Notes: generated from the letters alone by a model not told the origin. Positions 25,797 through 34,056 are shown, numbered from the stretch's first letter. The stretch: 64,000 bases of DNA from Psychrobacillus mangrovi (GCF_037104765.1 NZ_JBAWSY010000018.1:7529-71528), one strand, 5' to 3'. Numbers and translations: made by a program.

Positions 25797-25825
25797 TTGA
25801 TATATTTTTTATACCATATTATACT
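25797..25825 (+). promoter_or_regulatory. Sigma-A type promoter of the HxlR-DsbA unit
   Basis: TTGATA (25797-25802), exactly 17 bases, TATACT (25820-25825), 28 bases before the HxlR ATG. The flanking sequence is very AT-rich and could hold the HxlR operator. Confidence 0.65.
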
Positions 25826-25852
25826 TCAATTAGAAACGAGGGAATAAATAAC

Positions 25853-26173
25853 ATGAAAATTTGCCCATATTTAGAATCATCCTTTCAAATACTCGGAAGA
25901 AGGTGGAACGGTTTAATCGTTCATTACTTATTTAATTGCCCAAATTATACAGCTCATTTCTCAGATTTGAAAAAGGACTTAACCGATATTACACCTCGTG
26001 CTTTATCGCTAAAATTGACGGAACTTGCAGAACATGGTCTAGTCGAGAAAAAAATGAGCGCGGAGCAAACTGTTCATATCTCATATTACCTAACTGTTTC
26101 AGGTCAAGAACTTGCAGAAGCTCTCAACCCTGTACATGCTTGGGCAAAGAAACATATTACTTTAAAAAATTAA
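25853..26173 (+). CDS. HxlR-family winged-helix regulator
   Basis: 106 residues. CPYLESSFQILGRRWNGLIV (about residues 3-22) with the N-terminal Cys, FSDLKKDLTDITPRALSLKL (about 42-61) and the ELAEHGLVEKK wing fit HxlR regulators. In relatives such as YodB and HypR the N-terminal Cys senses quinones or disulfide stress. GAGGGAA precedes the ATG. The partner gene 18 bases downstream encodes a DsbA/SpxH-type protein, which makes thiol-stress control of both plausible. Confidence 0.88.
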   Translation: MKICPYLESSFQILGRRWNGLIVHYLFNCPNYTAHFSDLKKDLTDITPRALSLKLTELAEHGLVEKKMSAEQTVHISYYLTVSGQELAEALNPVHAWAKKHITLKN

Positions 26174-26191
26174 CGAAAAGAGGACGAGAAT

Positions 26192-27121
26192 ATGACGAAT
26201 AAAAACGCTATGATGTGTGACCTAGAAACAGGAATTTGTGGACCTGTTGGTGAAGAAAATTCTGTATTAGAGTTAATCGATTTAACTGTGCCTAACAAAA
26301 AAGTTGACCTATATTATGTAACGGATCCAATATGTTCACATTGTTGGGCACTTGAGCCGACATTACGTAAATTCGTAGAAGAATACGGTAATTATATTAA
26401 TATGCATACGTTAATGGGCGGTCTTCTGGAAAAATGGGATGGATTTGCAGATGTTGCTAATGGAATATCTGGACCTGCGGATGTTGCAGAACACTGGCGA
26501 GAGGTAGGAGATCATACCCGTATGCCAATAGATGGATCATTTTGGTTAGAAGACCCTGTGTCATCTTCTTATATTCCGTCTCGCGTATTTAAAATAATTC
26601 AACAACATGATGCTAGCCTTGCACCAGTCTTTTTACGTAAAGCAAGAGAAGCTGTATTTCCATTTAATAATAACATTGCGAGAGATGAAGTATTGATTGA
26701 CATCATTAACGAAATTGGGTTAAATGGCGAAGAAATTGTAAAAGAATCTCATCTTCCAGCAACACAAGCAAGCTTGGAAGAAGACTTTACAATGGCAAGC
26801 CAACTAGGTGTCCGTGGTTTCCCTACAATTATTTTCTTAAATGAAGAACAAAAAGGAGTAAAAGTAGTAGGGGCCCGACCATATGAATATTATGTGCAAG
26901 CATTAAAACAAATGCTTCCAAATGAAAATATTCAGCCTAAAACTGTTCCAAAGCTACAGAACATATTAGAAAAAGAAGAATTATTATTCTCTCGTGAAAT
27001 TGAAGAATTATATGGCTTAGATCAACAGGATGTCGCTTCATTTGTAGAAAAAGAATTAGCTGAAGGTACCTATCTTGTCGATAAGGTACTTGGTGAGAAA
27101 TATATTAAGCGGAATAAATAA
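26192..27121 (+). CDS. DsbA-fold protein related to the ClpXP adaptor SpxH (YjbH)
   Basis: 309 residues, cytoplasmic (no signal peptide). The thioredoxin-fold motif TDPICSHCWALEPTLRKF (about residues 44-61) holds C48 and C51, in the same YVxDPxCxxCWxLEP context as YjbH/SpxH, and the helical insertion and GVRGFPTIIFLNEE (cis-Pro) follow. A second Cys pair, MMCDLETGICGP (C9 and C16), precedes the fold. SpxH hands the regulator Spx to ClpXP; whether this protein does so or is a paralogous FrnE-type oxidoreductase cannot be decided. It is co-transcribed with the HxlR regulator and ends at a strong hairpin. Confidence 0.8.
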   Translation: MTNKNAMMCDLETGICGPVGEENSVLELIDLTVPNKKVDLYYVTDPICSHCWALEPTLRKFVEEYGNYINMHTLMGGLLEKWDGFADVANGISGPADVAEHWREVGDHTRMPIDGSFWLEDPVSSSYIPSRVFKIIQQHDASLAPVFLRKAREAVFPFNNNIARDEVLIDIINEIGLNGEEIVKESHLPATQASLEEDFTMASQLGVRGFPTIIFLNEEQKGVKVVGARPYEYYVQALKQMLPNENIQPKTVPKLQNILEKEELLFSREIEELYGLDQQDVASFVEKELAEGTYLVDKVLGEKYIKRNK

Positions 27122-27124
27122 TAG

Positions 27125-27161
27125 AAAATGCCCTCAAGTTTTTGCTTGAGGGCATTTTTTC
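27125..27161 (+). terminator. Rho-independent terminator after the SpxH-like gene
   Basis: Perfect 14-bp stem AAAATGCCCTCAAG/CTTGAGGGCATTTT (27125-27138 with 27145-27158) and a T6 run. Confidence 0.92.
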
Positions 27162-27269
27162 TATTGATTGCTTTTGCTATAGAGTTGATTACTTTCGTTT
27201 TATATTTCGTCGCTTTCAGCGTAGAATTGGTTGCTTACCTAACTATTTAGGTCTCCCTTTGCCAATGCC

Positions 27270-27749
27270 TTACAATTTTTCATACGCTAGCTTGCGAATG
27301 ATTTGTTCATGCTGTGGATATTTGTCTAATAAGTCGGTTTGAGTGAAAAGCTCGAAGTCCTCAAATTCAAACCCTGGTGCAACCATGCAGCCAACAAGAG
27401 AAAATGACCCGTTATCTACAACAGAGGATCCGAAAATAGAGTTTTTCGGAACAAGGACTTGTGGAGTTTCTCCATTTTCAATATTCAATCCTATCTTGTG
27501 TTCTAAATAGTTTCCATCCTCATCAATCACATGGACTAATAAAGAGCTCCCCCCGTGAAAGTACCACAATTCATCGGATTTCAGTCGATGAAAGTGGGAC
27601 ACATCTCCTGCCCCTAGTAAAAAGTAAATACTCGTATATAACTTTCTAAAGTTCACCGTTTCTTCTGAAGAAAAGGTACTTTTAAAATACCCACCTTCTG
27701 GATGAGGTTCTAAACCTAACTGTTTTATATAATATTCTGCGTTCATCAT
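27270..27749 (-). CDS. DUF985 cupin-fold protein
   Basis: About 159 residues. LGLEPHPEGGYFKSTF (about residues 9-24), SIYFLLGAGDVSHFHRLKSD (about 40-59, with the cupin histidines), ELWYFHGGSSLLVHVI and the late LVGCMVAPGFEFEDFELF all belong to the DUF985/RmlC-like cupin family. Function unknown; related to sugar epimerase folds but lacking evidence for that activity. The ATG at 27749 overlaps the stop of the phosphatase gene in TGATG, with GAGGGA upstream, so the pair is translationally coupled. Confidence 0.88.
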   Translation of the reverse strand: MMNAEYYIKQLGLEPHPEGGYFKSTFSSEETVNFRKLYTSIYFLLGAGDVSHFHRLKSDELWYFHGGSSLLVHVIDEDGNYLEHKIGLNIENGETPQVLVPKNSIFGSSVVDNGSFSLVGCMVAPGFEFEDFELFTQTDLLDKYPQHEQIIRKLAYEKL

Positions 27750-28336
27750 CAAACTTCCCTCGCTTCTAAATGCTTCATACAATTAAATAAATGACATAAA
27801 TTTTTCTTTTCTTGTAATTCAACAACCGTAACAGAAGTATTCCCAATATCCTTTGAAAATTCCTCTTCGGGCATAAGTGCATTTAATAGCCGACTTATAA
27901 AGCCTCCGTGACTTACTACCAATACCCGTTTGCCAGGATGTGCATCTTTCACATCTTCTATAAAAGACATGCCTCTAGAAATAATAACCTCTTCTGGTTC
28001 AAAGCCCATATCCTGCTCTCTCCATGAGGCTCCCCATTTGGCTACACGTTCTTCTTCGGTCGTTCCTTCTATGATGCCCCCTCCAATTTCCCCTAACCTC
28101 TTGTCTGTATAAAATTCAGTGCTAGGATGTTTTTCAGCGATAATCTCTGCAGTTTTTTTTGCACGGATTAAAGGACTCGTATAAATGACATCCCATTCTT
28201 CCTGTTGCATTCTATCTGCAACACGCTCTGCCATTTCGATTCCTTCTTCATCTAACGGAACATCTGTATATCCTTGCGCTCGTCCTTCTTTGTTCCAAGC
28301 CGTCACTCCATGTCTTACAAACCCAATCGTTGTCAT
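27749..28336 (-). CDS. Histidine-phosphatase (phosphoglycerate-mutase-like) family protein
   Basis: About 195 residues from ATG 28336 (GAGGGGGA upstream). The catalytic RHG box VRHGVTAWNKEGRAQGYTDV lies at about residues 6-25, TSPLIRAKKTAE (about 56-67) holds the second Arg, the acid Glu sits in GEIGGGIIEG, and VVSHGGFISRLL (about 150-161) supplies the second His. The type covers cofactor-dependent phosphatases such as PhoE and alpha-ribazole phosphatase; substrate undetermined. Coupled to the downstream cupin gene. Confidence 0.88.
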   Translation of the reverse strand: MTTIGFVRHGVTAWNKEGRAQGYTDVPLDEEGIEMAERVADRMQQEEWDVIYTSPLIRAKKTAEIIAEKHPSTEFYTDKRLGEIGGGIIEGTTEEERVAKWGASWREQDMGFEPEEVIISRGMSFIEDVKDAHPGKRVLVVSHGGFISRLLNALMPEEEFSKDIGNTSVTVVELQEKKNLCHLFNCMKHLEAREV

Positions 28337-28456
28337 TATTTTTTCCCCCTCACACTCTCGTTCTTTTATTATAATGAAATGAAACAAAATGAACAATTCG
28401 TTCTTGACATTGACGTTGCGTAAAGGTTTAGACTTTATTTATTAGGAGGTGAAAGC

Positions 28457-29215
28457 ATGGAATATACGATACAGAAGCTTGGCCAATTAGCGGGAATTAG
28501 TACGAGGACTCTTCGATATTATGATGAAATTGGATTGCTCAAGCCAGCACGTATAAATTCATCTGGCTATCGTATTTACGGTTCTGCTGAAATAGATAAA
28601 TTGCAACAAATTTTGTTCTATAGAGAGCTCGGAGTGAACCTAGATCATATTAAAGAAATTATGACTTCTAAATCATTCGACCGTTCTATCGCACTTAAAG
28701 AACATCGAGAAAAACTGTTAGAAAAAAGAGCACAATTGGATTTATTGATTGCAAACGTCGATAAATCCATTCAACAAACAGAGAGGGGAATTATAATGTC
28801 AGATAAAGAAAAGTTTGAAGGGTTTAAGCAAAAACTGGTGGAGGACAATGAGAAACAATATGGAAAAGAAATTCGTGAAAAGTACGGAGAGGAAGCAATA
28901 AATAAATCTAACGCAAAGGTAAAAGGAATGACTCAAGCACAGTATGAGGAAGTTACAAACCTAACGGAGGAGATTGCAGTGAATTTAAAAGCGGCAATAG
29001 CAACAGGTGACCCTTCAAGTGAACTTGCTCAAAAGACAGCAGATTTACATCGTCAGTGGCTAAGCTTTTATTGGAATGAGTATACGAAAGAGGCACATGC
29101 AGGTGTTGCTCAAATGTATGTGGACGATGAACGATTTACCGCATATTATGATAAAATCCAACCTGGTGCGGCTGAGTTTTTAAGAGATGCGGTTCACATA
29201 TACACAAAAAACTAA
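28457..29215 (+). CDS. MerR-family multidrug-sensing regulator with TipAS domain (Mta-like)
   Basis: 252 residues. The N-terminal MerR winged helix is IQKLGQLAGISTRTLRYYDE (about residues 4-23), followed by a long dimerisation helix (about 75-108) and a TipAS ligand domain (about 114-252; KVKGMTQAQYEEVTN, FYWNEYTKEAHAGVAQMYVDDERFTAYYD as two pieces). Mta/TipA proteins bind hydrophobic drugs or thiopeptides and activate efflux genes and themselves. An internal in-frame ATG at 28796 has GAGAGGGG upstream and would yield the TipAS domain alone. AGGAGGTG precedes the main ATG. The gene ends in a bidirectional terminator. Confidence 0.9.
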   Translation: MEYTIQKLGQLAGISTRTLRYYDEIGLLKPARINSSGYRIYGSAEIDKLQQILFYRELGVNLDHIKEIMTSKSFDRSIALKEHREKLLEKRAQLDLLIANVDKSIQQTERGIIMSDKEKFEGFKQKLVEDNEKQYGKEIREKYGEEAINKSNAKVKGMTQAQYEEVTNLTEEIAVNLKAAIATGDPSSELAQKTADLHRQWLSFYWNEYTKEAHAGVAQMYVDDERFTAYYDKIQPGAAEFLRDAVHIYTKN

Positions 29216-29239
29216 AAGGCTTATGCCTTTTAGTTTTTT
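29206..29239. terminator. Bidirectional terminator between the MerR and NUDIX genes
   Basis: Perfect 15-bp stem AAAAAACTAAAAGGC/GCCTTTTAGTTTTTT (29206-29220 with 29225-29239), TTAT loop; U-tracts form on both strands, serving convergent genes. Confidence 0.92.
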
Positions 29240-29652
29240 TGCATGGAAATAACTGTTTGAATAATATCTACATCTTCAGGATAGGCAAGGGACAACTTAG
29301 AAAGTTCCTCCACTGGTTGCCAAGCAATCTCATGAATAAATTCATCTGGGTCCTGAATTGTAATTTCTCCACTTACTATTTCAACTATGAAATAGTCTAC
29401 TTTGTAGGATATTCCATAGTCACTCAGTATCCCACTTTTGTTATGAACATTTTCTAAGGTACGTACTCTGAACCCTGTTTCCTCCCAAAACTCTCTTTCA
29501 CAGCATTTTTCAAACGTTTCCCCCTCTTCCAATGTCCCAGATGGAACGGTCCATTTCTTCTCTTCTCCTGGAGCAGCTTGAAGAACCATTAAAATTTCAT
29601 TTTGTTCATTTATACAAATTCCTGCTGCACCTCTCCAAACAAACATATCCAT
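29230..29652 (-). CDS. NUDIX hydrolase
   Basis: 140 residues. The Nudix box reads GTLEEGETFEKCCEREFWEE plus TG (about residues 38-59), matching Gx5Ex7REUxEExGU. It hydrolyses nucleoside-diphosphate-linked compounds with Mg2+; substrate not predictable. GAGGAAATGG precedes the ATG at 29652, and the gene lies 17 bases downstream of the alkyltransferase-like gene, so they are probably co-transcribed and possibly linked to nucleotide or DNA damage. Confidence 0.9.
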   Translation of the reverse strand: MDMFVWRGAAGICINEQNEILMVLQAAPGEEKKWTVPSGTLEEGETFEKCCEREFWEETGFRVRTLENVHNKSGILSDYGISYKVDYFIVEIVSGEITIQDPDEFIHEIAWQPVEELSKLSLAYPEDVDIIQTVISMQKN

Positions 29653-29669
29653 TCCATTTCCTCTTCTCT

Positions 29670-30005
29670 TTAAATAAGATCTTCTTCAAATACAACTACC
29701 TCAGATGCAAATCTGGACTTTTCTAAATCCACCAAACCATTTTGTCGAAAGCAAACTCCCTCGTCTTCTAACATGATTCTTTGTGAATAAGCAGATTCCT
29801 CATCCGGAATAGCAATTTCTCCTTTTGCATTAACCACACGGTGCCAAGGCAAACTGTGCTTGGCACTCATTGAATGCAAAATGCGTACTACTTGTCTTGC
29901 TCCTCTAGGACTTCCAGCAGCTTTAGCAATTTGCCCATATGTCATAATTTTTCCTGCAGGGATGGACTTTATAATTTCAATAACTCTTTCAGTAAAAGGG
30001 TTCAT
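29670..30005 (-). CDS. Alkyltransferase-like protein (ATL), non-catalytic MGMT homologue
   Basis: About 111 residues. It has the DNA-binding domain of O6-alkylguanine transferases: GKIMTYGQIAKAAGSPRGAR (about 18-37) with the recognition helix and arginine finger, but the active-site PCHRV is replaced by PWHRVV (about 54-59), the hallmark of ATL proteins. These bind O6-alkylguanine without repairing it and channel lesions into nucleotide excision repair. GTG 30008 is an alternative start directly before the chosen ATG; AAAGGA lies upstream. True repair enzymes adaA/adaB/alkA sit at 42-44 kb. Confidence 0.9.
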   Translation of the reverse strand: MNPFTERVIEIIKSIPAGKIMTYGQIAKAAGSPRGARQVVRILHSMSAKHSLPWHRVVNAKGEIAIPDEESAYSQRIMLEDEGVCFRQNGLVDLEKSRFASEVVVFEEDLI

Positions 30006-30073
30006 CACGCTTCATCCTTTCATTACTTCCGATTATAACTGATTTTTAAAAATTATTTTATACTATTTTTCTT

Positions 30074-30123
30074 AGTACCTTGCATAGAATAATACTACAT
30101 GATATATTACTATCAAAGGTACT
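30074..30123 (+). promoter_or_regulatory. Promoter with overlapping inverted repeat, candidate PadR operator
   Basis: TTGCAT (30080-30085), 17 bases, TATATT (30103-30108). An inverted repeat AGTACCTT (30074-30081) / AAGGTACT (30116-30123) brackets the promoter and overlaps its -35, as expected of an autorepressor site. Confidence 0.55.
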
Positions 30124-30159
30124 GTTTATTAAATAGTAGTGAAAGGAGTTAAGAAGCAA

Positions 30160-30483
30160 ATGAATATACAGTTTAAAAAAGGCGTGTTGAACCTTTGTGT
30201 GCTTGTTTTATTAGATAAACAAGATCGTTATGGATATGAGTTAGTTCAAAAAATATCGGATCAAATCTCAATTTCCGAAGGCTCCGTTTATCCATTATTA
30301 CGACGTTTGACAAAGGAAGGTTACTTCACTACTTATTTACAAGAATCAACGGAAGGTCCTCCGCGGAAGTACTATAAGCTGACAGACTTAGGTAGAACTT
30401 ATCTACATGAACAGTTGAAGGAATGGAAAAGCTTTACAAACGGTGTAAACAATCTAATCGAAGAAGGTGTAAAAAATGACTGA
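30160..30483 (+). CDS. PadR-family transcriptional regulator
   Basis: 107 residues from ATG 30160, with AAGGAG ten bases upstream; an upstream in-frame GTG at 30139 lies within the leader. LNLCVLVLLDKQDRYGYELV (about residues 10-29), ISEGSVYPLLRRLTKEGYF (about 40-58) and GPPRKYYKLTDLG (about 69-81) are the PadR winged-helix signature. It overlaps the downstream membrane-stress-type gene by eight bases, the usual PadR-DUF1700 pairing in Bacillales. Confidence 0.92.
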   Translation: MNIQFKKGVLNLCVLVLLDKQDRYGYELVQKISDQISISEGSVYPLLRRLTKEGYFTTYLQESTEGPPRKYYKLTDLGRTYLHEQLKEWKSFTNGVNNLIEEGVKND

Positions 30484-31516
30484 ACAACAATTTCTAAGTG
30501 AACTGGAGCTTGCTTTAACGAAACTACCTACGGAAGAACGAAACGATATTCTATCTGACATTAAAGAATATTTTAGGAATGGCCGTGAAGATGGAAAATT
30601 GGAAAGAGATATCGCCGCTTCTCTAGGCTCTCCAAAAGAAATTGCAAAGGAACTTTTGGAAAGCCATGTACCAGAAAAGATCGAAACAAATAATAAAATG
30701 ATTCACCTGCCTCATTCTAACTTTACTAACGTAATGATGGATATAGATTTTGGTTCTCTTAACGTTTTTCCTTCTGAAACAGAAGAAACGTTTATTGAAT
30801 TAATAGGTGAAAATGACAAATTGGAACTTACAGCCAATGTGGTAAATGATACATTGTCAATTCAATTAAAAACAAAGAAATTTAAACTTTTTAGCTTCTT
30901 ATTCTTGATTAAAGAAATCAAAGTGAACGTAGCTCTGCCTAAGAAACTATATTCTTCCATCAACATGAAAACGGATAACGGTCGCATTCGTGCAGAAAAA
31001 ATTCTTGGGAAAACAATAAAGGCAACTTCTGACAACGGAAGCATTGGCTTAAAAGAATTTGCGTCAACTGTTTTAGAAGTAGAAACTGATAATGGTCGAA
31101 TTGAATTAGACAAAATTCAAGTTGATAAGCTTTCTACTCAAACGGACAATGGACGAATCGAACTTCGAAATATAGATGCTGAGCAAATTCAAGCAAAAAC
31201 AGATAACGGTCGAATTATGATGGAATATGTAAACGGAGATATCATTGGAAAAACTGATAACGGGAGAATCTCCCTTCTGACTACTACCTTGGATCGCATG
31301 ATTGAACTAGAGACAGATAACGGAAGCATTCTTGTGGAAACCGAAAATGAACCTACGAATGTTTCTATACAAGCCAAAACAGCTTCTGGAGGAATCAATA
31401 TTTTTGGAGAAAAGAACTCTCGTACAGTTATTGGGAGTGGAACGAATACAGTTAAACTTTCTTCCGATAATGGGAAAATTACCGTAGGAAAGAAAATACC
31501 AATTGCACACGCTTAA
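30476..31516 (+). CDS. DUF1700 (HAAS) - DUF4097 adhesin-like beta-repeat protein
   Basis: 346 residues. The N-terminal HAAS/DUF1700 helical domain (EQQFLSELELALTKLPTEER, residues 3-22, through LGSPKEIAKELLES) is followed, without a transmembrane segment, by a DUF4097 repeat region: nine or so units containing (T/S)DNG(R/S)I spaced about 19-21 residues apart from residue 163 to 340, predicting a beta-solenoid. A hydrophobic patch around FSFLFLIKEIKVNVALP may anchor it peripherally. Such PadR partners are thought to be envelope-stress sensors. GAAGGTG precedes the ATG. DNA repeats of ACGGATAACGGTCG type run through the gene. Confidence 0.85.
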   Translation: MTEQQFLSELELALTKLPTEERNDILSDIKEYFRNGREDGKLERDIAASLGSPKEIAKELLESHVPEKIETNNKMIHLPHSNFTNVMMDIDFGSLNVFPSETEETFIELIGENDKLELTANVVNDTLSIQLKTKKFKLFSFLFLIKEIKVNVALPKKLYSSINMKTDNGRIRAEKILGKTIKATSDNGSIGLKEFASTVLEVETDNGRIELDKIQVDKLSTQTDNGRIELRNIDAEQIQAKTDNGRIMMEYVNGDIIGKTDNGRISLLTTTLDRMIELETDNGSILVETENEPTNVSIQAKTASGGINIFGEKNSRTVIGSGTNTVKLSSDNGKITVGKKIPIAHA

Positions 31517-31589
31517 TGATAGTGATAGACACATATCTTCTCCGTTCTTCATAAGCTATTGAAGCATGAAGTATAAAAGGGGGAACAAT

Positions 31590-32294
31590 GTGAATATAAA
31601 TGAAGTCTCTAACCAGCAAATGTATGATCAACAGGCTTATCAACGGTCTTTAAAAATGATGGAAGATGCTGTTCAAGGGGAAAAAGAAGACCGTATCTTT
31701 TACGACTATTTAATATCAATGGCACCAACACAAGAACAAAAAGACATTATTACATCCATCCGTAACGATGAAATTATGCATAACCAATTATATAAGCAAA
31801 TGTATAAAGCATTAACAGGCAATGAGGCAACTATCTTACCAGAAAAAGAATTTATACCGCCGCCGTCGTATAAAGATGGTATTAAGAAGGCATTACTTGG
31901 AGAATTGAAAGCTATGGAAAGATATAGAATCATTCGACAAGGGCTTCCTTATGAACAGTACAGAGACATTGTATTTAATATACTTACAGATGAGCTTAAA
32001 CATGCAACACTGTATAATTATATATTGACTGAGCTTGATTCAAATAGCGCTAGTTCCAATAATAGTTCTAAATCTCCAGATGAGTGGGTTCAGTACACAG
32101 AGTACTTAGTAAACGAAGGCTTAGAGGATGTTAAAAGAGGAGTAAACTCTAAACATATTTTACAAGAATTTATTTTAATGGGTGTTCTTGTTGGGAAAGG
32201 ATACACTCCAGAAAAAGCATATGAAACAGTTGAAAACTGGGAACGAACAGGTGAATCAAAGCTTCTCCAACAAAGTAAAAGTATGGATCGATGA
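31590..32294 (+). CDS. Ferritin-like (rubrerythrin-type) diiron-fold protein
   Basis: 234 residues from GTG 31590, seven bases after AGGGGG; the ATG at 31566 has no site. Two related helical halves: QGEKEDRIFYDYLISMAP (about 25-42) with IRNDEIMHNQLYKQMY (about 55-70), and LLGELKAMERYRIIRQGLP (about 100-118) with ILTDELKHATLYNYIL (about 130-145). The ExxxxF/Y and DExxH-type pairs give the four-helix diiron ligands of ferritin-like proteins. The C-terminal 80 residues are not recognised. Relatives occur in spore-formers, but the activity is unknown. It follows the DUF1700 gene by 73 bases. Confidence 0.75.
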   Translation: MNINEVSNQQMYDQQAYQRSLKMMEDAVQGEKEDRIFYDYLISMAPTQEQKDIITSIRNDEIMHNQLYKQMYKALTGNEATILPEKEFIPPPSYKDGIKKALLGELKAMERYRIIRQGLPYEQYRDIVFNILTDELKHATLYNYILTELDSNSASSNNSSKSPDEWVQYTEYLVNEGLEDVKRGVNSKHILQEFILMGVLVGKGYTPEKAYETVENWERTGESKLLQQSKSMDR

Positions 32295-32298
32295 TAAT

Positions 32299-32336
32299 GA
32301 AGAGCTGCGTAGATCTCGATTACGCGGCTTCTTTAT
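32299..32336 (+). terminator. Terminator after the ferritin-like gene
   Basis: GAAGAGCTGCGTA (32299-32311) pairs with TACGCGGCTTC (32321-32331); tail CTTTATCT is only moderately T-rich. Confidence 0.6.
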
Positions 32337-32415
32337 CTAGAAAGTTTGTATTGGTTTTAAATATAATTTTTCAAACTATTTTTTATGCATATAAATTATT
32401 TAAGGGGAATTAAAC

Positions 32416-33300
32416 ATGAAAGATTCATTTACATTTGTCAAAGACTATAAACATAACAAGCTATTACGGGCAAGTTTCAATAATTTAGCTAGTTCTACAT
32501 TTGGTCTCAATTTTGAAACTTGGTTTGAACATGGCTATTGGTCACACAAATATATACCTTATTCATTTACTAATGAAAATAAGGTTATAGCAAATGCTTC
32601 GGTAAATATTATCGATGTCGTAATTGATAATGAGATTAAGAAAGCAGTACAAATTGGAACTGTTATGACAGATCCTACTTATCGTAACCAAGGTCTTGCA
32701 AGAATGCTGATGGAAATAATTCTGGAAGATTATAAGGATGTTGATTTCTTTTATTTATTTGCAAATTCTAACGTTCTAGATTTTTATCCAAAATTCGGTT
32801 TTGAATTGCATCAGGAGACACAATATTCCATGAAATTTAATGGCAATAGCAAAAATGATTCCGGCGTAAAACAATTATCTGGACAAGATAAAGAAGATTT
32901 AACGTTTATCTATCACTTCTCTTCTAAAGGTAAAATTGTTTCCAACTTTTTTGCTACAAAGGATACTAATGAACTCCTAATGTTTTATTGTATGTACGTA
33001 TTTCCAGAGAATATCTTTTATATTCCACAAGAAGACTTGATTATTCTCTGTGAAATTAAAGACAACACTTTACATATTTTTGATGTAATAAGCGAGCAAC
33101 CATATAATTTAATTGAACTGGCTAAGTATGTAGCTAATGAAAATACGAACCACATTGTACTTAATTTTACACCCATAGGCGATACAACTGAGTTTACAAT
33201 GACACCTTATCATGACAGCAATCCATTGTTCGTAAAATTAAATCATCCAAACATTAGATTACCTAAGCATTTTAAACACCCTATTACCTCACAGGCTTAA
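32416..33300 (+). CDS. GNAT-family N-acetyltransferase, two-domain type
   Basis: 294 residues. The acetyl-CoA loop is MTDPTYRNQGLARMLMEIIL (about residues 83-102; R-N-Q-G-L-A as the Q/RxxGxG/A motif), followed by YLFANSNVLDFYPKFGFEL. The second half (about 150-294) resembles the sterol-carrier-like or non-catalytic C-terminal half of Eis-type GNATs, with weak similarity only. AAGGGGAAT lies before the ATG. A second, unrelated GNAT gene follows after 18 bases, so they probably form an operon. Substrate unknown. Confidence 0.8.
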   Translation: MKDSFTFVKDYKHNKLLRASFNNLASSTFGLNFETWFEHGYWSHKYIPYSFTNENKVIANASVNIIDVVIDNEIKKAVQIGTVMTDPTYRNQGLARMLMEIILEDYKDVDFFYLFANSNVLDFYPKFGFELHQETQYSMKFNGNSKNDSGVKQLSGQDKEDLTFIYHFSSKGKIVSNFFATKDTNELLMFYCMYVFPENIFYIPQEDLIILCEIKDNTLHIFDVISEQPYNLIELAKYVANENTNHIVLNFTPIGDTTEFTMTPYHDSNPLFVKLNHPNIRLPKHFKHPITSQA

Positions 33301-33318
33301 GAAGAAAGGAAAATGATC

Positions 33319-33879
33319 ATGAGTAATGAAACATTTCCAATAATTGAAACAAAACGCCTAATTCTTAAAGAAATAAAAAAAGAACATGCAGAAGATATGT
33401 TCCAATATTTATCCGATCCAGAAGTTATGGAGTATTATGGGATAAGTCCTTTTACTACAATTCAAGATGCTTTAGACGAAATGGAATGGTACAACAAAAT
33501 CCGTCTAGAGAAAAAAGGGATTAGATGGGGAGTATCTCTGAAAGAAAGTAATCAAATTATTGGGAGCTGCGGTTTCCTAAATTGGGAGCAAAAGCATTTC
33601 CGCGCGGATATCGGAGCAGAATTGTCTAAAGAGCATTGGGGAAAAGGTATCATGTCTGAGGTTTTTGAAGCTGTACTTGATTATGGATTTCAAAAGATGA
33701 ATTTAGAACGTATTCAGGCAATCATTGAACCATTAAACATCGCATCACAAAAGCTAGCAGAAAAAAGCGGTTTTATGAATGAGGGTCTACTTAGAAAGTA
33801 TGAATACGGAGACGGGAAATTTGATGATTTATTTATGTATTCTATCTTGCGCGAAGAGTTCCAGAAGGGATTACATTAA
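33319..33879 (+). CDS. RimJ/RimL-type GNAT acetyltransferase
   Basis: 186 residues from ATG 33319, eight bases after AAAGGA; ATG 33313 is too close to the site. ETKRLILKEIKKEHAEDMFQ (about 10-29), the acetyl-CoA loop ELSKEHWGKGIMSEV (about 100-114) and NIASQKLAEKSGFMNEGLLR (about 144-163) define the RimJ/RimL/YdaF group, which acetylates protein N-termini or small amines. Co-transcribed with the GNAT gene before it and followed by a terminator at 34027. Confidence 0.87.
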   Translation: MSNETFPIIETKRLILKEIKKEHAEDMFQYLSDPEVMEYYGISPFTTIQDALDEMEWYNKIRLEKKGIRWGVSLKESNQIIGSCGFLNWEQKHFRADIGAELSKEHWGKGIMSEVFEAVLDYGFQKMNLERIQAIIEPLNIASQKLAEKSGFMNEGLLRKYEYGDGKFDDLFMYSILREEFQKGLH

Positions 33880-34026
33880 TGGAAGAGATAAAAGAAAAAA
33901 GTACGTATGTGAAGTAAACTTTTGCTAATTTAAATTGAAATACCGTGAAAAAATCAAGATACACAATAGATTATTCATTCCAAAAAACAGTACAAATAAC
34001 TAGAAATTTCAATAATTTTGCAATTA

Positions 34027-34056
34027 AAAACGCTTGGAGAATTCCAAGCGTTTTTT
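34027..34056 (+). terminator. Rho-independent terminator after the GNAT pair
   Basis: Perfect 12-bp stem AAAACGCTTGGA/TCCAAGCGTTTT (34027-34038 with 34043-34054) and T6. Confidence 0.9.
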
